Positions 1-7,572 of a stretch of DNA of 23,554 nucleotides are shown here, piece after piece. Each line of letters opens with the position of its first letter. The first letter of the stretch is position 1. The DNA is from CALARM01 sp040217695. Its GTDB lineage: Bacteria > Vulcanimicrobiota > SpSt-956 > JAKJGF01. The notes under the pieces were generated by a model, which saw nothing but the letters and a program-made list of their open reading frames with translations, searched no databases and was not told where the DNA came from. Both the position numbers and the translations under genes were made by a program. The stretch lies in NCBI GenBank assembly GCA_040217695.1, contig JBEHWO010000059.1:1-23554 (forward strand). Direction: 5' to 3'.

Positions 1-1464
1 CCTCTTTCGAATATACTTACTGTTATAGGCACGAGACACTTTGTTTTTGAACATATGGTTCCCGGGATTATAGTCCTGGTAATTTCTTTATTTCTGGGAA
101 GATTTTTCTGCGGATGGATCTGTCCCCTTGGAACAACTATAGATATAGCAGATAAACTTATTCCTTCTGCCAGGGGAAGATCTATGCCGGACCATAAGTG
201 GAAATATATGCTGTTAACTGCTCTTTTGACACTTTCACTGCTGGGTGTGTCTGTATCCGGTATATTAGATCCCCTCTGTATTGCACAGAGAAGTTATGCT
301 CTTCTCATATATCCATTTGTAAATTTGATAATAAGAAATTTCATTGAAATACTTTATTATATTCCCTTTGTAAAGGACACAGGCCGCGAAGTTTATGATC
401 TCCTGTTGAACTGGAAATTACTTACTACGGAACAGGTATTCTATACAGGCCATCTGTTTATGTACTGCGTATTTGCCGGAATATTGCTTCTGAGTTTAAA
501 GAGCCGCCGGTACTGGTGTAAAAGTCTCTGTCCTCTGGGGGCAATGATAGGTGTTTTCTCCTTCTTTCCCCTTTACAGGAGACATGTGTCGGATAAATGC
601 ACCGGATGTGCTCAATGTCAGATTGATTGTAATATGAATGCCATAGAAAATACCGGGAAGAAAACCTTATATCATGAGTGTACAGGATGTTTTGATTGTC
701 TCTATAACTGTCCTGAAAAAGCTGTTTCATTTAATTTCTTTAATGTATTTAATTTATTAAAGAAGAAAAAGGAAGAGCTTCAGGAAAAAGATCGGAATTT
801 GCCACGGAAAACTGCAAAAAACCTTTACAGAAGAAGAATTGCCAGAAGGGATATTATTAAAGGAGCAGTTGCAGGGGCTATAGCTGTACCTGTCCTGAGA
901 CTCGATCCGCTTCGCAAATGTGAATATCCTTTTTTGCTCCGTCCTCCCGGCTCAATAGAAGAAAAACTCTTCAGAGATACATGTATAAGATGCGGCACAT
1001 GTATGAAAGTATGTCCTACCAATGCCATACAGCCTTCTGTGTTTGAAGCCGGAATTGACAATCTCTGGACTCCGAAGATTGTCCCACGAATAGGTTACTG
1101 TTCCTATGAATGTAATCTCTGCGGACAGATATGTCCCACGAATGCCATAAAACATCTGGAAATAAAAGAAAAACAGAAAACTCAGATAGGGCTTGCCTGT
1201 ATAAATAAAAACAGATGTATACCTTATACAAGAGATGACAACTGTATGGTCTGTGAAGAAATGTGTCCTGTCTCTGATAAGGCCATAAAATACACCACTA
1301 AAAAGGTAATGGTAAACGGATTTGAAAAAGAGATAAAGCAGCCCTATATAGATCCCGAATTATGTATAGGCTGCGGAATATGTGAAAATAAATGCCCTGT
1401 AAGGGGTATGCCTGCAATTTATGTGACAATTTATACGAAAAAAGATGACAGTTATTACGGGTAG
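1..1464 (+). CDS. Polyferredoxin: NapH-like membrane part fused to MauM/NapG-like ferredoxin part (5' end cut by window)
   Basis: The reading frame is open from base 1, so the gene starts upstream; the first ATG in the window (55) lies inside a membrane segment. Numbering from that Met, the N-terminal half has hydrophobic segments and the two CPLG motifs of NapH/YccM-type proteins (FCGWICPLG at 18-26, CKSLCPLG at 155-162). Two 4Fe-4S motifs follow (Cys182/185/188/192 and 209/212/215/219). At 259-280 a basic twin-arginine stretch precedes a hydrophobic run, like an internal Tat signal. The C-terminal half has MauM/NapG-type clusters (from Cys310, Cys349, Cys397 and Cys437), including the LWTPKIVPRIGYC segment. 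The family passes electrons through the inner membrane to or from periplasmic redox enzymes. The DUF362 lipoprotein gene downstream is a likely partner. Function is assigned to family level only. Confidence 0.85.
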   Translation, partial: PLSNILTVIGTRHFVFEHMVPGIIVLVISLFLGRFFCGWICPLGTTIDIADKLIPSARGRSMPDHKWKYMLLTALLTLSLLGVSVSGILDPLCIAQRSYALLIYPFVNLIIRNFIEILYYIPFVKDTGREVYDLLLNWKLLTTEQVFYTGHLFMYCVFAGILLLSLKSRRYWCKSLCPLGAMIGVFSFFPLYRRHVSDKCTGCAQCQIDCNMNAIENTGKKTLYHECTGCFDCLYNCPEKAVSFNFFNVFNLLKKKKEELQEKDRNLPRKTAKNLYRRRIARRDIIKGAVAGAIAVPVLRLDPLRKCEYPFLLRPPGSIEEKLFRDTCIRCGTCMKVCPTNAIQPSVFEAGIDNLWTPKIVPRIGYCSYECNLCGQICPTNAIKHLEIKEKQKTQIGLACINKNRCIPYTRDDNCMVCEEMCPVSDKAIKYTTKKVMVNGFEKEIKQPYIDPELCIGCGICENKCPVRGMPAIYVTIYTKKDDSYYG

Positions 1465-1467
1465 AAG

Positions 1468-1587
1468 GTGAGTAGTGAAAAGTGAGTAGTGAATAGTGAG
1501 TGGTGAAAAGTGAATAGTGAGTAGTGAATAGTGAATAGTGAGTAGTGAAAAGTGAGTGGTGAAAAGTGAGTAGTGAGTAGTGAAAAG
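1468..1587 (+). repeat. Family A heptamer array (AGTGAAA/AGTGAGT/AGTGAAT)
   Basis: This is a degenerate 7-bp tandem array starting three bases after the stop codon of the polyferredoxin gene. Units vary only at the last three bases of AGTGNNN. It reads in the same direction as the gene it follows. Open frames through it on the minus strand come from the lack of stops in the repeat and are not genes. Confidence 0.9.
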
Positions 1588-1590
1588 ATA

Positions 1591-1610
1591 GGGGCGACCA
1601 TGTTCGCCCG
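1591..1610 (+). other. Short GC-rich hairpin between repeat arrays
   Basis: GGGCGA at 1592-1597 and TCGCCC at 1604-1609 can form a six-pair stem with a six-base loop. No T-run follows, so it is not a good intrinsic terminator. It sits between the family A and family B arrays. Confidence 0.35.
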
Positions 1611-1624
1611 GTGCCCGGTGAAAA

Positions 1625-1657
1625 TACGCATCACGCATTACGCATTACGCGTCACGA
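1625..1657 (+). repeat. Family B heptamer array (CGCATTA/CGCGTCA)
   Basis: About four to five 7-bp units of CGCATYA/CGCGTCA type end a few bases before the AAAGGAGG ribosome-binding site (1663-1670) of the DUF362 gene. The array lies in the untranslated region just upstream of a start codon, the usual position of this family here. Confidence 0.85.
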
Positions 1658-1679
1658 TTTATAAAGGAGGTTTTATAAA

Positions 1680-2621
1680 ATGAACAGAAGAACGTTTTTG
1701 AAAAGTGCCACGTCTCTTGCAGCAGGTGTGTTGCTCGGTGCATGCAGTAAAAAAACTGGTTTTGCCGCAGTAACAGGAATTGCTCCCAGAAAATTGAGAC
1801 AGAATAATCTGAAATCAGGTGTTTTTGTTGCAGAAGGAAAAGACCCGAAAGCTATGATAAGGGCAGCTCTCAAAGAAATAGGAGGACTGGAATCTCTTAT
1901 TAAAAATGGCGATACTGTTGTGGTAAAACCCAATATCGGCTGGGATCGCACTCCTGAACTGGCTGCAAATACCAATCCCGAACTGGTGAAAGAACTTGTA
2001 ACTATGTGTTATAAGGCAGGAGCTAAAACAGTGAAGGTCTTCGACAGAACATGCAATGACGCAAAAAGATGTTATAAAAACAGCGGTATTGCAAAAGCGG
2101 CAGAAGAAGCAGGAGCAAAAGTTAACTACGTAAGTGAATCTTCCAGCTTTTATAATGTTGTTACCGCACCTGATGCTGTTACCCTTAAAACGTGGAGTGT
2201 CTATCAGGATGTAATGAAGGCCAGTGTTGTTATAAATGTACCCATACTCAAACACCACGGCATTTCCGGTCTCACTGTAAGTATGAAAAATCTTATGGGT
2301 ATTATAGGAGGAGACAGGGGTGAAATACATCAGGGTATAGATAAAAATCTGTCTGATCTGACAAGAATAATACCTGTAGAACTTGTTATAGTCGATGCCT
2401 ATAGAATTCTTACCGGACATGGTCCTCAGGGAGGAAATGCCAGCGATGTTCGCATGGGAAACCAGATAATAGTAAGTACGAATCCCGTTATGGCAGATGC
2501 TTATGCCACTAAATTATTCGGTCTTGATCCCTCTAAAACGGATTTTCTTAAAGTCGCTTCTGAAAGGGGAATTGGAGAGATAAATGTCAGTAAGATGAAA
2601 ATCAAGAAGATTAAAGTGTGA
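1680..2621 (+). CDS. DUF362 domain protein with Tat signal and lipobox
   Basis: A strong ribosome-binding site (AAAGGAGG, nine bases upstream) sets the start. The N-terminus has a twin-arginine signal (RRTFLK, residues 3-8), a hydrophobic core and a lipobox LLGAC ending at Cys22. The protein is therefore predicted to be exported folded and anchored as a lipoprotein. The remaining ~290 residues match the DUF362 family, with the segments GDTVVVKPNIGWD, VINVPILKHHG and SMKNLMGIIGG. Neighbouring polyferredoxin and DUF362 genes are a pairing I recall from anaerobes. DUF362 has no settled biochemical role, but a redox role beside the polyferredoxin is a reasonable inference. A 215-bp gap with heptamer arrays separates it from the upstream gene; co-transcription is possible but not shown. 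Confidence 0.88.
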   Translation: MNRRTFLKSATSLAAGVLLGACSKKTGFAAVTGIAPRKLRQNNLKSGVFVAEGKDPKAMIRAALKEIGGLESLIKNGDTVVVKPNIGWDRTPELAANTNPELVKELVTMCYKAGAKTVKVFDRTCNDAKRCYKNSGIAKAAEEAGAKVNYVSESSSFYNVVTAPDAVTLKTWSVYQDVMKASVVINVPILKHHGISGLTVSMKNLMGIIGGDRGEIHQGIDKNLSDLTRIIPVELVIVDAYRILTGHGPQGGNASDVRMGNQIIVSTNPVMADAYATKLFGLDPSKTDFLKVASERGIGEINVSKMKIKKIKV

Positions 2622-2624
2622 AAT

Positions 2625-2677
2625 CGTTACGGGTAATTTATATGAGAATCGTAACGCGTAACGCGTAACGCGTGACT
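2625..2677 (+). repeat. Family B heptamers (CGTAACG), partly palindromic
   Basis: CGTTACG at 2625-2631 is the reverse complement of CGTAACG at 2650-2656. Three tandem CGTAACG units and a CGTGAC unit fill 2650-2676. The end overlaps the start of a 32-bp stretch (2671-2702) that recurs upstream of the aldehyde ferredoxin oxidoreductase gene. Confidence 0.85.
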
Positions 2678-2702
2678 GGAGGAAAACCTTTATTACATGC
2701 TT
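2671..2702 (+). repeat. 32-bp dispersed repeat, copy 1
   Basis: By hand alignment this stretch matches 15988-16019 at 28 of 32 bases without gaps, with shared blocks CGTGAC, GAAAAC, TTTATTA and ATGCTT. It lies in the non-coding stretch before the methionine gamma-lyase-family gene. Its function is unknown. Confidence 0.6.
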
Positions 2703-2770
2703 ATGCTCATGGAAGTAATTGACTGTAAAAGGGTTGTTTTTGAACATACCCTGATGGTAAGGAGAATTTT

Positions 2771-4003
2771 ATGACTTACAATGATTTATTGGAAATTTCG
2801 AAAAAAGCGGAAGCTGATACGAAAGATTTCAGAGATGAAGTGAAAGATATAGAAGAGTATAATCAACTTAAAGTATTGAAAGCATTTATATCTCATGGAG
2901 TTTCTGATTTTCATTTTTCAGGCTCATCCGGCTATGGCTACCATGACAGCGGAAGAGATATTCTGGATGAAATCTATGCAGAAGTGTTCGGAGGAGAAAA
3001 AGCCCTTGTACGATGGCAGTTTGTCTCTGGAACTCATGCCATAAGTTCGGCTCTTTTCGGCATACTTCGTCCCGGTGATGAATTTCTTGCAGTTACAGGC
3101 ACTCCCTATGATACACTCGGTAAAGTGATAGGGCTTGTGCCGGGTGTTAAAGGAACATTAACTGACTGGAGGATAAATTACAGAGAAGTACCTTTAAGAA
3201 ACGATGGTAATGTAGATATAGAATCCTTTGAACGATATATAACGAAACATACAAAACTTGCTTTTATTCAGCGTTCCAGAGGATATTGCTGGAGAAAAAG
3301 CCTTACTGTAGAGGATATTTCCATTATTGTTAAAAGGCTTAAAGAGATAAAAGAAGATATAATAATTCTTGTAGATAACTGTTACGGTGAATTTACTGAC
3401 AAAAAAGAACCTCTCGACACAGGAGCGGATATTATTGCAGGTTCTCTTATAAAAAACCCGGGCGGCGGCATATGTCCTGCAGGAGGATATATTGCAGGGA
3501 GGGGAGACCTTGTGGAACTCGCTGCAGGAAGACTTACCGCACCGGGCATAGGAAGTGAAGTTGGCACTTCCATGTATATTAACAGGACTTTATACCAGGG
3601 ATTATATCTGGCTCCTTTACTCGTAAGCCAGGCCCTCTGCGGTATGATATGGGCCGGGACCATGTTTGAATATTTGAATTATATTACTTTACCGGCTAAA
3701 GGAGAAAAACGGGGTGACACAGTCCAGGCTGTAAAGCTCGGCAGCAAAGAAAAACTTATAAAATTCTGCCAGGGGATTCAGAGCAATTCTCCTGTAGACA
3801 GTCATGTAAATCTTGAAGGTGGCTATACACCGGGTTATACTGATAAAATAGTTATGGCTGCCGGGACGTTTATTCAGGGGGCATCACTTGAACTTTCTGC
3901 AGACGGGCCTTTAAGGGAACCTTTTATTGCCTACCTTCAGGGCGGACTCTCATATTTCCATATAAAATATGCTGTTCTCAGGGCTTTAGAGGCTATGGAG
4001 TGA
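2771..4003 (+). CDS. Methionine gamma-lyase family protein (YnbB / aluminium-resistance type PLP enzyme)
   Basis: This 410-residue protein has the length and signatures of the Met_gamma_lyase family (YnbB-like). These include the SGSSGYGYHDSGRD segment near 50-63, FVSGTHAI at 84-91, LAVTGTPYDTLGK at 106-118, IILVDNCYGEF at 198-208 with the PLP-pyridine aspartate (Asp202), and the expected Schiff-base lysine Lys228 in GSLIKNPGGG. Family members are fold-type I PLP enzymes annotated as sulfur amino-acid lyases or aluminium-resistance proteins. The true substrate is usually untested. The start follows an AAGGAG site (2759-2764). It is probably cytosolic, as no signal peptide is seen. The stop codon merges with the family A array that follows. 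Confidence 0.92.
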   Translation: MTYNDLLEISKKAEADTKDFRDEVKDIEEYNQLKVLKAFISHGVSDFHFSGSSGYGYHDSGRDILDEIYAEVFGGEKALVRWQFVSGTHAISSALFGILRPGDEFLAVTGTPYDTLGKVIGLVPGVKGTLTDWRINYREVPLRNDGNVDIESFERYITKHTKLAFIQRSRGYCWRKSLTVEDISIIVKRLKEIKEDIIILVDNCYGEFTDKKEPLDTGADIIAGSLIKNPGGGICPAGGYIAGRGDLVELAAGRLTAPGIGSEVGTSMYINRTLYQGLYLAPLLVSQALCGMIWAGTMFEYLNYITLPAKGEKRGDTVQAVKLGSKEKLIKFCQGIQSNSPVDSHVNLEGGYTPGYTDKIVMAAGTFIQGASLELSADGPLREPFIAYLQGGLSYFHIKYAVLRALEAME

Positions 4004-4109
4004 GTGGTGAGTCGTGAAAAGTGAAAAGTGAAAAGTGAAAAGTGAAAAGTAAAAAGTGAAAAGTGAAAAGTGAAAAGTGAAAAGTGAAAAGTGAAGAGTG
4101 AAGAGTGAG
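4004..4109 (+). repeat. Family A heptamer array (AGTGAAA)
   Basis: More than a dozen AGTGAAA-like units start at the stop codon of the preceding plus-strand gene and run in its sense direction. The head (3999-4026, including the TGA stop) is identical over 28 bases to 18517-18544 downstream of the YggT-like gene. Confidence 0.92.
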
Positions 4110-4142
4110 CAGGGGAGTTTAATTAAACACCACGGGATTAAA

Positions 4143-4190
4143 TACGCATCACGCATCACTCATCACGAAACCACGGGGCACGCGTCACGA
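4143..4190 (+). repeat. Family B heptamer array (CGCATCA/CGCGTCA)
   Basis: A degenerate 7-bp array of CGCATCA, CTCATCA and CGCGTCA units lies between the converging methionine gamma-lyase-family gene and the cysteine-cluster gene. It touches the stop codon of the latter. A 12-bp perfect palindrome (GTTTAATTAAAC, 4117-4128) sits between this array and the family A array. Confidence 0.8.
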
Positions 4191-5138
4191 TTATAGCCCA
4201 TTACACATACTCATAAATTTACCCAGATCCTTATATCTGTATCTTGCAAGATGATTGATATTAAGAAGGGATTGAAAAGCTTCAAAAGCTTCACCGGGTT
4301 TTTCATCCAGAAGGCACATGACACCGAGCATATAATGGGCCTGTGTAATTGAACTGTTTATATTTATAACCTCTTTTATCTCTGAAATACCGTCAGAAAT
4401 TCTGTTCCGAATGAGGTATATTTTTGCCTTCAGTATTTTTGCCATACATTCCTTTTTATCTATTTCTAAAATATGGTCAATCATGTTTAAAGCACTGTCA
4501 TAATCTTTGAGTTCCATATAAATTTTGGCAACCTGGGTTTTCAGGCATACTGATTCAGGGACTTTATTCAGTGCTTCTCTGTATATATTAAGAGCTTTGA
4601 ATAGTCTTACTTCTTTAGATACTGGAGTTTCGTAGGATTTTTTATACTGTTCCAGCCTCAGGGAATCAAATTCTCTGATATATTGAACATTGAGCTTTGA
4701 AATCTCTCTTATTATTTTGTCTATTTCATGTTTATATCCCGGAGGGAGCAGGCTTTCCAGGTCGGAAAAATCTTTTTCATAGAGGTTATAGAAAACGCAT
4801 CTGTAGTACATGGAGTTTTCGCTTCTCTCGAGCATCATGGGATAGAGGCGGCAGCTCAGAGGTCTCCACTGATAAATGGCACATTTTTTAGCGGTCAGAT
4901 CTATATAGGGGCAGAGCGGTATTTCAATGCCCTCTTCCCAGGTTTTTACGTAAGAATTATTTTCACCGAGGTTATAATTTATATAATCTATATAAAGAGG
5001 TACAAAAAGATGGCTTTCGGATATATTGATACAGCAGTTTATGCATGGCCCGCAGTCCCGTGAAACAGGAGCTATGTAATTGTTTAGTTCACTATGGAGT
5101 TTATCTAATTTATCGAAATAATATGTTTTGTCTGCCAT
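4191..5138 (-). CDS. YkgJ-type cysteine-cluster protein with C-terminal TPR repeats
   Basis: Residues 29-36 hold the CxxCxxCC motif (Cys29, Cys32, Cys35, Cys36). A second cysteine group follows (PLCPYID, KKCAIYQWRPLSCRLYP), together the hallmark of the YkgJ/CxxCxxCC family (PF03692), a putative zinc or iron-sulfur binding module. From about residue 150 the protein becomes helical and repetitive, with three or four degenerate TPR units (for example the AKIYMELKDYDSALNMIDHILEID region), suggesting a protein-binding tail. There is no signal peptide. The start is the only Met near the conserved N-terminus, but no good Shine-Dalgarno precedes it; heptamer-derived sequence lies upstream instead. 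The cellular role is unknown. Confidence 0.82.
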   Translation of the reverse strand: MADKTYYFDKLDKLHSELNNYIAPVSRDCGPCINCCINISESHLFVPLYIDYINYNLGENNSYVKTWEEGIEIPLCPYIDLTAKKCAIYQWRPLSCRLYPMMLERSENSMYYRCVFYNLYEKDFSDLESLLPPGYKHEIDKIIREISKLNVQYIREFDSLRLEQYKKSYETPVSKEVRLFKALNIYREALNKVPESVCLKTQVAKIYMELKDYDSALNMIDHILEIDKKECMAKILKAKIYLIRNRISDGISEIKEVININSSITQAHYMLGVMCLLDEKPGEAFEAFQSLLNINHLARYRYKDLGKFMSMCNGL

Positions 5139-5168
5139 AATATGTTCGTGAAGGGTGAATAGTGATTT

Positions 5169-5204
5169 CGTAATGCGTGATGCGTTACGCGTAGGCTACG
5201 CCTG
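5169..5204 (+). repeat. Family B heptamers near the start of the cysteine-cluster gene
   Basis: CGTAATG, CGTGATG and CGTTACG units run from 5169 and end in a near-palindrome (GCGTAG-G-CTACGC). They lie upstream of the minus-strand start at 5138, the usual side for family B. Confidence 0.8.
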
Positions 5205-5418
5205 CTCACTCTTCACTTTTCACGTTTCACTCTTCACTCTTTACTTTTCACTTTTCATTCTTCACGACTCACCACTCACTTTTCACTCTTCACTTTTCAC
5301 TCTTCACTCTTTACTTTTCACTCTTCACTCTTTACTTTTCACTTTTCACTCTTCACTTTTCACTTTTCACTCTTCACTTTTCACTCTTCACTCTTTACTT
5401 TTCACTTTTCACGGCTCA
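5205..5418 (-). repeat. Family A heptamer array (AGTGAAA on the minus strand), ~210 bp
   Basis: This is the longest array in the window. On the plus strand it reads TTTTCAC/TCTTCAC; on the minus strand it is AGTGAAA/AGTGAAG. It starts at the stop codon of the minus-strand MBL-fold gene and runs in that gene's sense direction. Its head (TAGTGAGCCGTGAAAAGTG) resembles the heads of the other family A arrays. The plus-strand open frame across it is an artefact. Confidence 0.92.
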
Positions 5419-7572
5419 CTAAATTTCATTCAAAGGATTTAATTTTATCAATTTCACCATTATCCCCGGATTTTTATCCATAACCTGTTTCAATGCGGTC
5501 ATGTTCAGTTTAAAAGTTTCTACTTTCTCTTTTGTTACAGCATTATAGTCATAGACCGGATAAAACGGAGAAAAGGATATTTTTGCCAGAAAATCTCCTC
5601 TTCTTGCCTGATATATATAAGTGTCTTTAGAAATTTCTACAGTACCTGATTTTATTAAATATGCATCTGTTACTTTCTGTCCTTTTTTTATAATAATGGT
5701 ATCTTTCGGTATGATCTCATAATCCATTATAGCCTGTAATTCTGTTTTCTGTGTGGCAGAAAGATTTTTCAATATTGTCTCATTGAATAACTGCCATGAT
5801 TCCAGATCTCTTATTATGGCCAGATTTTTGACTCTTTCCATGATGCCGCCATGGTTCAGCAGTTCCAGCAGATCTTCCCGTTCTATGACCAGAACTTTCA
5901 GAGGAGTTCTGACGGCGATGGACGCAGTCCGCGGTATGTTAAATATTATGGATGTTTCTCCAAAATAATCATAGGTACTGTAGATTTTTAAAGGAGTACC
6001 GTTTACAGAAACAACAGCTTCTCCCGAGTGAATAATATAGAATTTATCACCTTTCTGTCCTGTCCGAAGGATTTCATCTCCCGGAGAAAATTCTTCATAA
6101 TAAGCTCTTGATAGGACCGTAAGAGCTTTCAATGGATTGAGGTTACGAAAGAGATCGGTGTTTAATATTATATCCAGCTTTTCGTCCAGTAAATTCTGTT
6201 CTTCTCTGGATATATCGCATATGATGGTATGTTCGATACCGCTTTTCGCCAGCTTAAGCCCTGAACCTTCCGGTATGGTTTTCTGGCTTACATGTATTAA
6301 ATAAAGCTTTTCTTTTATTTTATCAGAAAGTTCTTCCAGGAATTTTACAGGCGTATGAATTGGAGGGATACCTGCTTCATGAATTATAATAGAATGGTTC
6401 CACGGGAAATTCAGGAATTCTTCAGCCCTGGCTTTACTCATAATTTTTTTTCTCTCTACTTTCTTTATGGAAGGAGGATGATTGAACATATCGGAACTGT
6501 AGACAAGGCTTTTATCGTAAAAATATGTTTCAAACCAAATGGTGGGTATGCTGTGAAAGGAATATTTAAATACAAACTTACCTGAAAGTATTTCATGGAG
6601 ATTTCCTATTACGACGGGATGAAAATCAAACATTTTTTCGAGGAATTTAGCCGGTATGTCTGTTATAACAGAATATTTTTTGAGAAAACTTTCCTTTATT
6701 GTTCTGGTTGTATGAAGTCTTATTCGTCTTTCTTCCAGGATTTTCTGTAGTGTTCCGCTGTCATGATCTGCATGGCAGTGTGTAAGTATTAAATCTCCTA
6801 TAAGTTTGGGATTTATGTTGTTTTCTTTAATCCATCTTGTAGTATTTACAGGAGGATCTACCAGAATACCTCTCCCGTTAATCCATATAATAAAACCTGT
6901 AGTTTTTTCCGTTGGATCAAAGCCATGACCTGAACCTATAACGGTAATACCAAAATTCGGAGGAGAATAACAGGAATTAATCGATAGCTTTCCCGGTTTG
7001 TTTTCAGGAAATATAAAATCTTTTGGAAGAAGAAAGTTTTTTCCTCCGTCTTTTATTAAATAATTTTCTCTGTCCTGATTTATAATCTCAATATGATTGA
7101 ATTTAAAAACTTCTCCTTCTTCCAGAGGAATATAATCTATAAAATCATCCATTACAGCAGTACGGCCGAGTTCCGGTTCAAATTTAAAATAAGTAAATTC
7201 TTTTTTTAGTGCCGGAAAGGTTTTTGCTTTTTTACCCTCCCTGTAGTCATGTTCTACTGCAGGATGGCGAGGGCCGTAGAGAGCTTCTTTTATCACGGAA
7301 ATTATTTTTTTTCCGTCTTTTTTCGGACCTATTAAGATTGTTTTTCTGTTTTTTATGTAGAAATTGTAATAAATAGGGAATTCGAAATCTGCCGTACTTA
7401 TACCATATTCAAAAGAAAATAATTTTGCCGGCATGAGAAATATCTGAGGCACATTGCCTTCTCTTACCATTGTATCTTTAATGGTTTCCGGTATGGCTCC
7501 CACCTGTACCGGGCCGGCAGATGTTCTGGCGATAATACCGCCTCTCGGAAGAACAGTTACATCTTCCTTCAT
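5419..7572 (-). CDS. MBL-fold hydrolase with two C-terminal cyclic-nucleotide-binding-like domains
   Basis: Residues ~205-430 form a metallo-beta-lactamase fold. The metal motif HCHADH is at 265-270, with later ligands His340 (SFHSIPT), Asp361 (YSSD) and His398 (IIHEAG), a pattern closest to RNase Z/phosphodiesterase-like members. The active site looks intact. Residues ~480-575 form a cyclic-nucleotide-binding domain with a good phosphate-binding cassette (FGET 537-540, PRTA with Arg548). Residues ~597-705 look like a second such domain without the FGE...R cassette, so ligand binding is doubtful. The first 200 residues are not recognised. The ATG overlaps the stop of the ATPase gene (ATGA, 7569-7572), implying translational coupling. 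A cyclic-nucleotide-gated or cyclic-nucleotide-degrading hydrolase is plausible but unproven. Confidence 0.85.
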   Translation of the reverse strand: MKEDVTVLPRGGIIARTSAGPVQVGAIPETIKDTMVREGNVPQIFLMPAKLFSFEYGISTADFEFPIYYNFYIKNRKTILIGPKKDGKKIISVIKEALYGPRHPAVEHDYREGKKAKTFPALKKEFTYFKFEPELGRTAVMDDFIDYIPLEEGEVFKFNHIEIINQDRENYLIKDGGKNFLLPKDFIFPENKPGKLSINSCYSPPNFGITVIGSGHGFDPTEKTTGFIIWINGRGILVDPPVNTTRWIKENNINPKLIGDLILTHCHADHDSGTLQKILEERRIRLHTTRTIKESFLKKYSVITDIPAKFLEKMFDFHPVVIGNLHEILSGKFVFKYSFHSIPTIWFETYFYDKSLVYSSDMFNHPPSIKKVERKKIMSKARAEEFLNFPWNHSIIIHEAGIPPIHTPVKFLEELSDKIKEKLYLIHVSQKTIPEGSGLKLAKSGIEHTIICDISREEQNLLDEKLDIILNTDLFRNLNPLKALTVLSRAYYEEFSPGDEILRTGQKGDKFYIIHSGEAVVSVNGTPLKIYSTYDYFGETSIIFNIPRTASIAVRTPLKVLVIEREDLLELLNHGGIMERVKNLAIIRDLESWQLFNETILKNLSATQKTELQAIMDYEIIPKDTIIIKKGQKVTDAYLIKSGTVEISKDTYIYQARRGDFLAKISFSPFYPVYDYNAVTKEKVETFKLNMTALKQVMDKNPGIMVKLIKLNPLNEI

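Noticed and set aside
1360..1638. Minus-strand 92-residue open frame with HYSLFTTH repeats
   Set aside because: It reads the family A array in reverse and overlaps the real polyferredoxin gene.
2719..2747. TTGACT-based promoter for the methionine gamma-lyase-family gene
   Set aside because: There is no acceptable -10 at 16-19 bp spacing.
5205..5418. CRISPR-like repeat region
   Set aside because: Units are 7 bp without spacers, there are no cas genes, and the repeats are degenerate.
5155..5442. Plus-strand 95-residue open frame rich in SLFTFH repeats
   Set aside because: It is a translation of the family A heptamer array, which lacks stop codons in this frame; it has no ribosome-binding site and low complexity.
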